Shown here: in pieces, positions 11,550-21,539 of the stretch
How the letters are laid out: each line of letters begins with the position of its first letter
Position numbering within the stretch: position 1 is the first letter of the stretch
Assembly: GCA_014607495.2 (NCBI GenBank)
Contig: CP053148.1
Span: forward strand, 558,001-622,000
Length of the DNA: 64,000 bases
Direction of reading: 5' to 3'
Source of the DNA: Carposina sasakii
Lineage: Eukaryota; Arthropoda; Insecta; Lepidoptera; Carposinidae
Position numbers and translations under genes: made by a program
The notes under the pieces: generated by a model
The model's database searches: none
Told to the model about the DNA's origin: nothing
Seen by the model: the letters and a program-made list of their open reading frames with translations, nothing else

Positions 11550-11793
11550 ACTAGTGGACGCCCGCGACTTCGTCCGCGTGGACTGCAGAAAAACAAAATT
11601 TCGAAATAAAAATATTTTCCCGGGATAAAAAGTAGCCTATGTGTTAATCCAGGGTGTCAGCCTAGCTAACTTCATAGCAAATTTTATTAAAATCGCTCCA
11701 TCCGTTTTTACGTGAAAGAGTAACAAACATCCATCCATCCATCTTATACATCCATCCATACTCACAAACTTTCGCGTTTATAATATTAGTAGG
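11550..11793. mobile_element. Helitron-like non-autonomous element (candidate)
   Basis: It starts ACTAGTGGACGCCCGCGACT, with a CGCGACTTCGTCCGCG hairpin-like block. It contains AAAAAGTAGCCTATGTGTTA and TCGCTCCATCCGTTTTTACG, and ends TTATAATATTAGTAGGG. This structure is very common in Lepidoptera and is usually placed among Helitron-like elements; I make that assignment from memory. It ends 52 bp before the first identified tan exon. Related copies start at 54123 and 31218. Confidence 0.6.
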
Positions 11794-11845
11794 GTAAAGA
11801 AGTGAAGCGAGTCATAATGAGACAAATATAAAAAAATTGTTTCAG

Positions 11846-11937
11846 GAACAATCCAATCGCAGAAGGACATCGGGCGGCGGCAGGTCGTTCCCGTCATCCA
11901 CGTTAAGGGCTCGCACTATGAAGTCGGCTTCGATGTG
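11846..11937 (+). CDS. tan: tan exon A (first identified)
   Basis: A TTTCAG acceptor precedes two bases that complete an upstream codon; 30 codons follow, and the donor is GTAAGC. The translation includes RRQVVPVIHVKGSHYEVGFD, the conserved N-terminal strand of Tan. In-frame sequence upstream meets TGA at 11818 without an ATG, so this is not the initial exon. Confidence 0.85.
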
Positions 11938-14900
11938 GTAAGCATCAGACTGGCCGATGTTTGCACAGTATACGTACCTAAAGATAGGGCTTGATATTTT
12001 GGGTCTGTAAGTTGGCAGTACGCCTCCCGTGCATACAGTATGGTCCAAAAATCAGACTGCGGTCACCAACCCATCTACTCAGCATAGTGACTATGGACCC
12101 CCCTATGGCAGTAGCCTTGTAGCGTGCCCTGGGGGAGGCCTGCCTAGCAGTGGACTGCAATAGGCTGAAGATGAAGTAGGTAGTAGAGCAATCGCGCTAT
12201 GACAAGGTATTTACCTTTCAAAACGTTTTTGATTATAGTCTACTTTAGCTTCGTCCATATGACAGCATTTTATATATTTTCAACGTCAACGTTGTCGAAA
12301 TTTAGCGCGATACGAAATGCGCACATATCATAAGTGACGTCAAGTTGCTAGCTCATCGCCTTATATTTTACTGTTATAGATTTATTGTTTATTAGTTTGG
12401 TCATAACGTTAAAACCAGTGTTTTCTTACTGTAGAAAGATCACGTCTACCGAACCGAAGCATAACATCTCACTTCCCACATACGTTAAAATCCTCTGGTT
12501 TATATGGTGTATAAGGTGTACCTATTAGTAATGGAGTACCCAAAGAAAGTGTTCAGTATCGATGCAACCCCACATTATATCCCTAACTTGCATACTATTG
12601 CCAGCTGGTTATCAGAGGTCACAGCCGGGGTATGGCCATGGCATTGGCATTTGGCAGTAGTACGTATTCATGCGCTACAAACCAGTTTTGTCATCTTGTC
12701 TTCACTTAAAGTCAAGCTTGATTATACGGAAATAGATCTCAGATTACTGATTAGATTTTAATGACAACATTAATACTAAATTCCTCAAAATGGCTCAGTG
12801 ATTTTATATTTCAGATAGCCTAGATTGAACAATGCGCGTTTTTCCACTAGACGACACGACAACGACATGACCACGACATTAGTCATGTAGTTATGGGGCC
12901 TATCGTGGTCGTATCGTCTAATGGAAAAACGACCCATACTATCTAATACATTTTCGCTTCCAAAAAAGCCGTGGTCATGTCGCCTAGTGGAAAAATGCCC
13001 AATATTATCTGACATGTTTACGTACCTAATATTACAAACGAGTTAGTTTATTGATTTTATCGTGCTTATGATTGATTTTACTTGGTTTGAATACTGCACT
13101 GGTTATTTTGTTTATTATTGATTTGTGCTATTTGATTATATAATGTAATAGACAAATTTTTCATGTTTGTAAGCTCAGTATGGGCAAGATACAAAGCACT
13201 GTAATTTGCATAACACCTACCTTTAATTACCTGTATCTACGAACAATAAATATTCTGATTCCTCTTCTTATAACGTTCAATCCCATGCAATGCGATAACC
13301 CACTTGAATCTGATGACATAGTATACTTTGCATTTGATGGTAAGCAGTCACTATCGCTTCATTTGCTATGGAATTATCATTATCGAACAGCTGCATTAGT
13401 GGTAGGCTACCATTGGTAGCAATAGCCCATTGATTATTGATTATTTGAGATCCGGGTAATGTTCCCGAATGCTATCATCGGCGAAATTAATTCTAACGCC
13501 TTCTGTTCACACACGTTTTTCTGCGGTCAAAATCTACGGTTAATTCGCCGTACGTAGACATGATTGTAAGTATTGTATGGATCATAATTGATTACCATGG
13601 GAGGTTAGTTTTGCGGCGTATTTTCCGTAAGGTTAAGAAAACAAGAGGCTTTAGGTACAGTATTTATAAAAGGAATGACATGAAAATATTTTTAGGCAAC
13701 ATGATCAGATAAACTTTTTTCCAGGGTCGTACATTCGGAGCCCTTATCAAAAACTTCGTGGCCACCTACGAGAACCTACGCGACTTCGAGAAAGAGTATA
13801 AAACGGAGGCTGGCCGTGCTGCGTACAATAAAACCCTCGAGAATATGAAGAAGAGATACCCTCAATATGTGAAGGAGATGCAGGGGGTTGCTGATGGATC
13901 CAACGTGCCGTTCTATCAGGTAAGTCTGCAAAAATAAAGGTTTCGGTATTTAAATTGTGCTTATATTGCACTCTGTTCATGAATTGATGGAAATGTCACC
14001 TCTGGAGCTGCATAAGTCCAGAATTTGACGACGTCCCACTTAGCGCAGGTCAGAGATTTACTAAGCTGAGAATTTAGGTTGGAATTCTACTTAGATCACT
14101 TTGATAGTTATAAAACGTCTAAAACTTAACACAACTATCGATTTACTAAAAACCTCTATTCTCCAACGGTCACATAAAGAAGAAAGCCTATAGGATAAAG
14201 TTGAAGCTGTCTCCATCTTGATGTAGTTTAAGAGAAAGATAACACCTAATTTATCCACCAGGCATGACATTACCGACCAAATTTTCCGAGGAATTACCCT
14301 CAAGTTGTGCATTAAATATTGTTTCTTTGCAGCTATTCCTCTTGCAAATGGACGACATCATCGGCACCATCAACGACAACCACATCCCGAGGAACGACAC
14401 CGGCGGCTGCAGCTCCGTCGGGATTAAAACTGTTGACCATGTTAGTGCTTTGTTACATCATGTATAGCATATTCTTGAATGGACTTTCAGCTTTCTTAGT
14501 TCCTTGAGAAAAAATGGCGCTGGGTTTGTTTGCATTTTTTTGAGCTAACTGATATTAGCATTAACATTCAGCTCATTTTATATGTATTCGTAATAAGGTA
14601 GAAATGTATCTACTTTCCTTCTAGAAACATAAACACTGTATTTTGTATTATAGCTGTTGCGAAATTTTTAACTTAACGAAGGGTACGTACTCTATACATC
14701 AATTTAAGTAAGTTTATGCCAAAAAATGCTGGGAAACGATGTAATTTTTTTTTTTATTACTTGATCGGGCCTATAGTGTCCAGTGCTTATGCTAGATTTT
14801 TCATAAACAGATATTAATTATTTCTCGTGAAAAAATCTTGCTACGCGCGTCTATCTGCATTTATGCAGAAAAATGCAATCTATTTACTTAACTTTGGACC

Positions 14901-17900
14901 CTAATATCTTGGGAACCAGACATTTCCCTGGTATGCTTCCATGGAGAAAAATGATCGTTATGATGAGATTCCGAAGTTTTCGGTAACGTTGACGACCAAA
15001 AATCATCCTGTATGTATAGATACTTTCTTGGCTCAGCGATGTGTACCATACTGTATTGCTTGCTATGCATATTATCTGTCTTAGCTTATAATCACTACAC
15101 AAATTCACAAAATCACTTTTAATTTATTTTATTAATATTTTCGACAGACGATATTGGGTCACACCGAAGACGCCTTTTCCGAGACACTGAACCACTTCTA
15201 CATCATGTATGCCCACATCATCCCTACTGCAGAAGATAGAGAGGCAGGGGTGAGTACCCGACAAACTGGTTGGAACTGTTGCAAGACTATTTTCATTGAA
15301 TAACAGAGATGTCCCTACACCACTGTCTCGCTTCCACAACTCCTAGAGACATAGTGAATAGGAAAGAGCCATTCTGACCCTTTAGTAACTTTCTAATAGA
15401 AAGCTCGAGGTCGTTGCTCTTTAATAGCTACTAAGCAGATGTAACGTAACGCTTCAGTACTAGCTGTACCATCTGTAAATATCTCACTACTAATTATCTT
15501 TTCTCAGAGATAAAATATAGTCCGCGTACTACTTCATAACAGGGTCGTTTACATTTTTTTATTTCAAAAGATTATCAAATAAAAGACACATTTGCGAAAG
15601 AAAAACTTCGCTAGCGTGAAAACTTTCCGGGATATACCATGATGTGACGTCACTCTTTAAGTAACTTGTATGCGCGTAAAAAACTTTTGTTCTACAGCTA
15701 TACTAAATATTGCGTTTATAAAATGGTCACTAAACAAAACTTGCTGTAAATGATGCAGTTAGACTTGTGATGTTGTAATTTTCAATTAATTTCACATTTG
15801 AAAAATGGACTTGCCCACTTAACTTTGAATGTTTATTACTACCTCATTTGGGCACATAATCAAATTGTAATTTTACAGATAGGTATGATTTATTTCTTCT
15901 GATAAGCATAAAATGTTATTATGATTCAACCACCGGAAACTGCCCCAATTCAAAAATAGCATCGCGTTGTCCTAAGGAGAACCACCTTCTCGTTAGGACA
16001 ACGCGATGATATTTTTGGATTATTTATTTTCTACCTAGGTATTTATCAATGAAATTGTATTAGGCGTTACAATTCGGAAGTTCAAACATTTATGTGTTGG
16101 GTTTTAGAGGTTCATAGTAATTAGTGGTTTACTAATTTACTAATTTCTATAATCCTGAGGATGCCACGGTTGTTGGCGAAACATATGTAGATTGTTTATC
16201 TAGTTTTTGATTTCGGAATGGTGCAATGTATCGTCTTGCATGCTAGGTGCTCGGGTCTGGTTTCTCATGGCGATTGTAGTTAGTGCAAGTGCCTGTTGTC
16301 GCAATTATGAGTTATCAGATCCGAGGGTCAGTGGAGGGTGTAGGGCCCGGTGGTAGGCGCACCCATAGTAAATACCTATTTATCCTTTAATGAGGGGACC
16401 CTTTGATGTGGGCCTTCACTAGAATACATCAGCTGCATGTTGTAAGAGTCGTCTAAGGAACTCGGGGCATTCTCTCAGGCGATAAGCTAGCAACTTGTTA
16501 CTGATCATTTACATCTGTATTCTAAACATGTCTGCTGGATCTCCCTTTATGATCCAGCAGTTATGACAATACTATTTCGAGAACACATCCGTGGCTATGT
16601 GCATGTATTTTCTACATATCTGGCTTTTTGAGACAAAAAGGCTGGACGGATCTTTATCCGCATACACACATTATAACAATCACCACGTAGAAGTGGTCTT
16701 CGAACTCTGTTCTCGTCAAATGTACAAGCCGCCGCGCCGAAGATTCTTGTGCCGTCAATTCTTTACTTTGTTGCTAGGCATCTAATAAGCTTAATAGAAT
16801 CCATATGAAGGCCTACTATTAATAACCGACTAGTCGGTCCCGCCCAGCGTTTGACCGAGTTCTAATTATTCGGATAATTTGTGACACGCAAGGTGATTAG
16901 AGGATTTTAAGGTAGGTAATTATATTGAATGGACAAATCGCTCTCTGATGAGCACTTGTGTCTGATGCTGTACCGGTTATAGTGATGAAATTGCCAACAT
17001 TTGCTAGTCAAAATCTTACCTTTACCTTACCGTTACCTTTGTTTTTTAAGTCGACATACACTTTAAGAATATTATTAGTGACAGTTTCTTCTTTCCCTCT
17101 AAGGAGCTTAGCTATTTCGGATAAAGCTTCTTTTCATACCTACCGCTGTATAACGTCCGCGATTTGTTGGTACCGCTATCCTAGGAAGCCTCACTTTATG
17201 TGGAAAAACCGAAAGTACATATAACGTCTCTTGTCTATTATGAGAGAATATCATGACTTATCTTCCACTTCCGTGGCTGTGAGATCGCCTTTGTGATACT
17301 GCAGTTCAGGCTACCCCATTTCGGGAACACAGTGTATATGCATGTATGACTTCCACAGGCAGTCGATGAAAAGTTTGCGTCACTTTGCTACGCTGGGCAC
17401 ATGCCTGGATACACCATGGGTTACAACGCCAACGGCCTGGTGTTCTCCATCAACACCCTCAGCCCACAAGTTTTGATACCAGGGAATACACGTAAGCTAC
17501 CTTCATCATCAGCTACATGCATATTATCCCATTATTTTTATGATCTGCAAAGGTTTTGTCAATTATACAGGATGTAACAAAAAGGGTATGTTAAGCGAAA
17601 AGCTACGTAAATAACCCACTATAGAGAACCAATCCACAAAATTTGATACTCGAAATCACATTTTTATTTTTCAATATTGTCATACAATCGTATTGGCTAT
17701 TTACGTAGCTTTTCGCTTAACATACCCTTTTTGTTACACCCTGTATAGGGACAGGCCTGCCTGATACAGCTTGGGTGTACCTATATCTAAGTGGCAAGTA
17801 GACCTAACTAGTGCAAAATTGTTAAAATAAATAATATTTTCATTTGGCAGTCAGTGGCATAGCCTTGTAATATAACATAGTAATTTAAAATTAATAATAA

Positions 17901-20555
17901 AGATATGGAAAAAAATCTTCACCCTTTAAAATAAAAATATACAAAGATGGTAGCATTGAGAAATAAGAATATTTTTTTAAAACGAAAGACCGACGTCCTC
18001 CTCTATGAGCCAAAATTGAGCTTACTAAAATAAAATTTTGCTAAAGGGCAAATATATATTGCGTTAAGCCGTGTACGAAATTTAGAAGGCATAATATTGT
18101 CAGATTTAGATGCCAGCTAATTATTAAATCGGCCACATACCGAAAGAGCACTGAGAGAAATGACTAGGCTTCGAAATTTTACGTCTGACAATATAAGCAA
18201 TATATAATTATACTCCTTCTTCCTGCCCTGTACTCTTCTTTCATTCATCCCTATTATCCGTCATCTCGTTACTCTCATGTGTACCTCTTCCTCTATAACC
18301 ATCTTACTTCGGACACGGCTTAACGCAACATATAATTACACGACTTAACACAATTATCTTCATCTTCATAAGCATATTGCAGTCCACTACTGGACGTAGG
18401 CCTCCCACTGCCATAGGGGGATTTTGTTACTAAAAAGTTCCACTATCTGTTTTTCGGTGGCTCCATCATCAGACCCTCGTTTCCTTTATATTATGTGTAG
18501 CTGACCAAAATTTGCTATGAAAATCTAAAAACCGACTACTCGTGCCTATAATATTTGAGGATATCCCTAGATTCCTTAGAGTTTCCACCATCAGATGTTA
18601 TGTTTAAATGTAGATGATCAAAACGCTCAGTAAAAGTGTAAAAAGAGACTACATGTGCCTACAATATTTGAGGATGAGGATTACCCTCGATTTCTCCAAG
18701 ATCCCATCATCAGATCCTGATATGGTGAATATGAGACCAACTTGGAAGCATACCATTACCAACTACAAAAAAAAATTTAAATCGGTTCATAAATGACGGA
18801 GTTCTGAGGTAACACACATAAAAAATAAAAACATACAGACGAATTGATAACCTCTCTTTTTTGAAGTCGGTTAAAAAGACTCACTGTGATTACGTATTCG
18901 CATTTTGATCTCATAATTCCCGCAATACCTTCTTCATTCCCCTTTTTCAGCACGCACATTCATCACAAGAGCACTTCTCTCCGCTACCAACTATTTGCAA
19001 GCCCAGAACATCCTGCTGGACCACGGCCTGGGCATTGCCAACGGTTTTTCCGTCAACATGATCTGGTCAGACACTTGGGGGAAGACGGAACTCTTCAACA
19101 TTGAGGTGGCTCCCGATGTAAAGGGGCTGGCTTCGGCTATCAGCATTAGAAAATATCACGGTCAAGACTATTTGGTGCACTGCAATATGTGAGTATACGA
19201 TTACAATTGAAGAAATCGAACCAGATTATCAACAGCCTAAATTCCCCTAAAGGGGAAAACGGGGGGGTTTATGGCTTAGTTAGGTAGATATTACGACGGA
19301 ATAAGCATGTTTCGGTGACACATGTAATTCTTAAATTACAGAGATAACCTCATACATACGAGTACATAGATACATACAATCACGCCTTTATCCCTTACGG
19401 GGTAGGCAGAGCACCAAGGGTCGATATAACCACATGGTGCCACTTCTGACCAATTTTGAGGGTATAATTGAGATGTACAAGTTCGGTTAGTAGTGACAGG
19501 TGGTCAGCCCATCGCCTACAAAACACAAAGACCCTCTTGTCCCTCTACTGACTTGTACGGGAAGAGAAGCACCTGTAGTATTATACGTTATTTTTTCACT
19601 CCCAGAGCAGCATAGAAGCATAGCGTAACCACTGTCAATGACTTCTAACGCTGTGGCAAATGCATGAGTTGTAGGCAATATATTCTCCTGGACCAGGATT
19701 GAAAAGGATGAAGGACAGTCCTGTAGTTGAAGTACCTACTGCATCATTTGTATGATACAATAACTTCACGCATCTTGTGTAACGAGTCTTTTAGCGATGC
19801 AATGCCGGTTTTGTCCAATGCGCTACCGTTGCAACTTCGCCTCGCTTCTCTTAACTCAACCTAACCCTTTCCAGTTACGAGCGTATGGACGTTAAAGAGG
19901 TGATAGGGCCTATCATAGACAGCAGTGCCGCTCGCCTGCAGGCCATCCGCGCCCATCCTCAACCTCAAAATCGGAAGAACATCCAGGACATCCTGTCAGA
20001 CCAGACCGGGAAGGACTTCATGGTCTTCTCGGACAGACCTGATGCTGTTATCAAGACTATTGCCGCAGGTTTGTTCTTCTGTGTTGTTAACGGCTTCACG
20101 GATCGAATTTAAGGAAATTGACTATAGGCCTAAGCGTATACCCTACTTAGCCACCCAAAACCTGGTAGGTAAGGATGAAGATAAGTTGTTCATTGTTATT
20201 TAGATTAAAAAAAACTAAGATAAATGATACATTCACAATAATACTTCGTCTCAAAAAGGGGTAGCCATAAATGCAGCATCGCAAGAGATCCCTCGCATAG
20301 TCACGGGTGTACCTACTAGTTCCTGTACTTAGTACACAGATGTAAAAGATTGTAACTTTCTAGCCAATCTTCTGAGATAACGTCCTAGGTTTCCCAACTC
20401 CTAAACACAACATTTAAAATATTAATTCGACAACTGTTGCAGGTATTTTCGACTTGGAAAAACGTACGTGGAGCATCTACATCAACCGGCCAAACGGTTC
20501 GGAGCCCATCGCGATCATTCCCATCAAATTCAGTAACTTTGACTGGAGCCCGTAG
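11846..20555 (+). CDS. tan: Tan: N-beta-alanyl-dopamine / carcinine hydrolase (8 exons, 5' partial)
   Basis: The exons are 11846-11937, 13725-13919, 14333-14440, 15148-15249, 17359-17491, 18951-19188, 19875-20068 and 20443-20555. All have AG acceptors and GT donors and keep one reading frame, giving 391 residues counted from the first partial codon. Tan is a peptidase-C45-like cysteine hydrolase that releases dopamine from N-beta-alanyl-dopamine in cuticle pigmentation and histamine from carcinine in the eye. Landmarks are GSHYEVGFDVGR across exons 1-2, the TGGC site in exon 3 whose Cys should be the autoprocessed N-terminal nucleophile, GHTEDA in exon 4, and NGLVFSIN in exon 5. Length and position of the Gly-Cys pair (about residues 121-122) fit the fly protein as I recall it. 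Exon 1 begins mid-codon with no in-frame ATG before a stop, so a short upstream exon is missing. A C45-family paralogue is the main alternative. Confidence 0.85.
12040..12180 (-). repeat. Dispersed repeat in tan intron (CAGTCCACTGCTGGACGTAGGCC type)
   Basis: ATCAGACTGCGGTCACCAAC, TAGTGACTATGG, GGCAGTAGCCTTGTAGCGTG, GGGGGAGGCCTGCC and GTGGACTGCAATAGGCTGA follow each other as in the copies at 26283-26420 and 60177-60345. This repeat occupies the start of the tan intron after exon A. Confidence 0.7.
12833..12998. repeat. Inverted-repeat element around TTTTTCCACTAGACGACA
   Basis: GCGTTTTTCCACTAGACGAC on the left is mirrored by GTCGCCTAGTGGAAAAATGCCC on the right. A third, internal copy (TCGTCTAATGGAAAAACGAC) is also in inverted orientation. 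It fits a small fold-back MITE in the tan intron. From 13000 to 13724 nothing else is seen. Confidence 0.55.
13725..13919 (+). CDS. tan: tan exon B
   Basis: There are 65 codons, phase 0 at both ends, acceptor TTTTCCAG and donor GTAAGT. It starts GRTFGALIKNF, completing the FDVGRTF motif begun in the previous exon. It ends GVADGSNVPFYQ, the helix that precedes the active-site segment. Confidence 0.88.
14333..14440 (+). CDS. tan: tan exon C with the catalytic Cys
   Basis: There are 36 codons in phase 0. The translation runs LFLLQMDDIIGTIN, then DTGGCSSVGIK. The Gly-Cys pair is the expected autocatalytic cleavage point, and the Cys would be the nucleophile of the mature subunit. The donor is GTTAGT. 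Confidence 0.85.
14671..15012. mobile_element. MITE copy in tan intron (family of 10545)
   Basis: GGGTACGTACTCTATACATC, CTTGCTACGCGCGTCTATC, GGACCCTAATATCTTGGGAA and the end AAATCATCCTGTA reproduce the 10545 element in order. The left terminus is degraded. The overlapping minus-strand ORFs are translations of this element. Confidence 0.7.
15148..15249 (+). CDS. tan: tan exon D
   Basis: There are 34 codons in phase 0. It starts TILGHTEDA, a conserved motif of the Tan/C45 family, and ends ATAGAGAGGCAGGG before the donor GTGAGT. The acceptor is TTCGACAG. Confidence 0.87.
15541..15950. mobile_element. Dispersed ~410 bp element in tan intron
   Basis: It runs from AGGGTCGTTTACATTTTTTT through CATTTGCGAAAGAAAAACTT, GTGACGTCACT, TATGCGCGTAAAA and TTTTACAGATAGGTATGATT to GGAAACTGCCCC. 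The same order occurs at 27767-28545, where a second element is inserted. I do not recognise the family. Confidence 0.7.
15952..16022. repeat. Near-perfect hairpin, arms about 34 bases
   Basis: CATCGCGTTGTCCTAAGGAG pairs with CTCGTTAGGACAACGCGATG with one mismatch, and pairing extends into flanking AAAAATA / TATTTTT. The loop is only about five bases. It lies directly after the 15541 element. Confidence 0.65.
16380..16575 (-). repeat. Dispersed repeat in tan intron
   Basis: AGAATACATCAGCTGCATG, GTCTAAGGAACTCGGG, CATTCTCTCAGGCGATAAGC, TAGCAACTTGTTACTGATC and GATCCAGCAG are in the shared order of the repeat at 10916, 52410 and 61005. The remainder of this intron (16576-17277) shows nothing I can name; the ORFs at 16591 and 16958 have no recognisable motif. 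Confidence 0.65.
17359..17491 (+). CDS. tan: tan exon E
   Basis: There are 44 codons plus one base, acceptor TTCCACAG and donor GTAAGC. It contains CYAGHMPGYTMGYNANGLVF. The 60 bases just upstream of the acceptor (17278-17335) belong to a dispersed repeat, so a mobile element lies almost against the splice site. Confidence 0.88.
17564..17747. mobile_element. Compact MITE with ~50 bp inverted ends in tan intron
   Basis: TATACAGGATGTAACAAAAA opens the element, and the reverse complement TTTTTGTTACACCCTGTATA closes it. The inner parts GGGTATGTTAAGCGAAAAGC and GCTTTTCGCTTAACATACCC also pair. The TA at each end fits a TA target-site duplication, as in Tc1/mariner-related MITEs. Relatives are at 25615-25763 and 60741-61010. 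Confidence 0.85.
17968..18877 (+). mobile_element. ~910 bp element with TTTTAACSGAC-type ends, in tan intron
   Basis: The left end (ACGAAAGACCGACGTCCTCC) and right end (TTTTTTGAAGTCGGTTAAAAA) are imperfect inverted repeats. The same ~910 bp, in reverse orientation, lies at 54925-55833. Both copies contain the same internal shard of the CAGTCCACTACTGGACGTAGGCC repeat followed by GGCATAGGGGGATTTTG-like sequence, so that shard was present before the copies separated. Confidence 0.8.
18951..19188 (+). CDS. tan: tan exon F
   Basis: The acceptor is CTTTTTCAG. Two bases complete the split codon, 78 codons follow, then two more bases before the donor GTGAGT. The translation includes FITRALLSATNYLQAQNI and SVNMIWSDTWGKTELFNIEV. 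A ~910 bp element ends 73 bases upstream. Confidence 0.88.
19351..19610 (-). mobile_element. Retroposon copy with (TATG)n tail, tan intron
   Basis: On this strand it reads ATACAATCACGCCTTTATCC, GGGGTAGGCAGAGCACCAAG, CACATGGTGCCACTTCTGAC, TTGAGGGTATAATTGAGATG and CCCTCTACTGACTTGTAC. This is the reverse complement of the copy at 28212-28483, which carries a target-site duplication. The minus-strand ORF at 19487-19678 is its translation. Confidence 0.75.
19875..20068 (+). CDS. tan: tan exon G
   Basis: The acceptor is TTTCCAG. One base completes Ile (split ATT), and the exon continues YERMDVKEVIGPIIDSSAAR to KTIAAG. The donor is GTTTGT, a weaker donor than the others, but the frame joins cleanly to the next exon. 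Confidence 0.85.
20443..20555 (+). CDS. tan: tan last exon
   Basis: The acceptor is TGTTGCAG. The translation reads GIFDLEKRTWSIYINRPNGS and ends KFSNFDWSP before TAG at 20553-20555. Possible poly(A) signals (AATAAA) lie near 21198 and 21220, but the 3' UTR end is not certain. Confidence 0.88.
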
Positions 20556-21530
20556 AATGAGATGAAGATATTCACCAACCTAGGGTAGAACCAGAGCAGC
20601 TATATGGCAAATAGTGTCAAACAAATGCAGATAAATGAGTCCGTATCGTAGATTAACTCCTGTGTTTGATTTCGGAACTAACCATTTTTTGTATACAGTT
20701 AGTAGTCATACACAAAGCAACTAGCGCCATTATCGTTCAAATAATTTTCTATTTCAATATATTGGGTCAAAGGTCAAATACACTCTTATGTTTGAGTGTG
20801 GTTTTATATGGATTTTGTAATTTTTACATAAATGCAAATGAATACTTTGTTTTCGCAAATACAATCTGATCAGGAAGAAAAAAATACTAAAGCGTCTAAA
20901 ATATATATAATACCTATATATCCGACCGTACATTGGCGCTAGAATCCATGTAATTTAAACATCTTTCACACATTTTCCGTTAGTTCCATATAATACCGCA
21001 ATGCCTTCATTGATCTTAAGACTAAGATACTGAAGTAGAGTGCCATGAAAAAGTATTTTGCCCATAGGTACTTATAGAATAAGTAATTTAAGCATTAAAA
21101 TAATATAAAAATATTAGAACAATGATGTACTTATCTAGTACTTATACTATAGAGGATTTATGGTGGTATAATTTAAGAACTTAAAGATTCCTTGTGAATA
21201 AAAATTATGTTTGTGATATAATAAATATAAAAGAATACCAATTTTAGTTTTATTTTTAAACATTTCTATCCACATTACGAGTACTCGCGTCAGATAGAGG
21301 CGCGATGTTGGAAACAAACTAGGTATAAGTATTAAAAACATAACCCATATTCCTGTCTAGCGCAGTCGGGTAAATGGCGAGCTGTTAGGCTCAACTCACA
21401 CTGGCGCAGAGTTGAAGCGACGCGACTAGCCGAAGTTAAGAACTCAATATGTGGCGTAAGAAAAACTGGGATATTAACTAGCCGAAGTTAAGAAAATAGT
21501 TAAGAAAATGTAACATAGAAGAACACAGAG
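20556..21530. other. tan 3' flank, no further gene
   Basis: AT-rich sequence with AATAAA motifs near 21198 and 21220 that could serve tan transcripts. Two short ORFs (20666 and 21147) have no recognisable motif. At 21420-21510 the motif CTAGCCGAAGTTAAGAA occurs twice, just before the LINE. Confidence 0.45.
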
Positions 21531-21539
21531 AATTTATCT

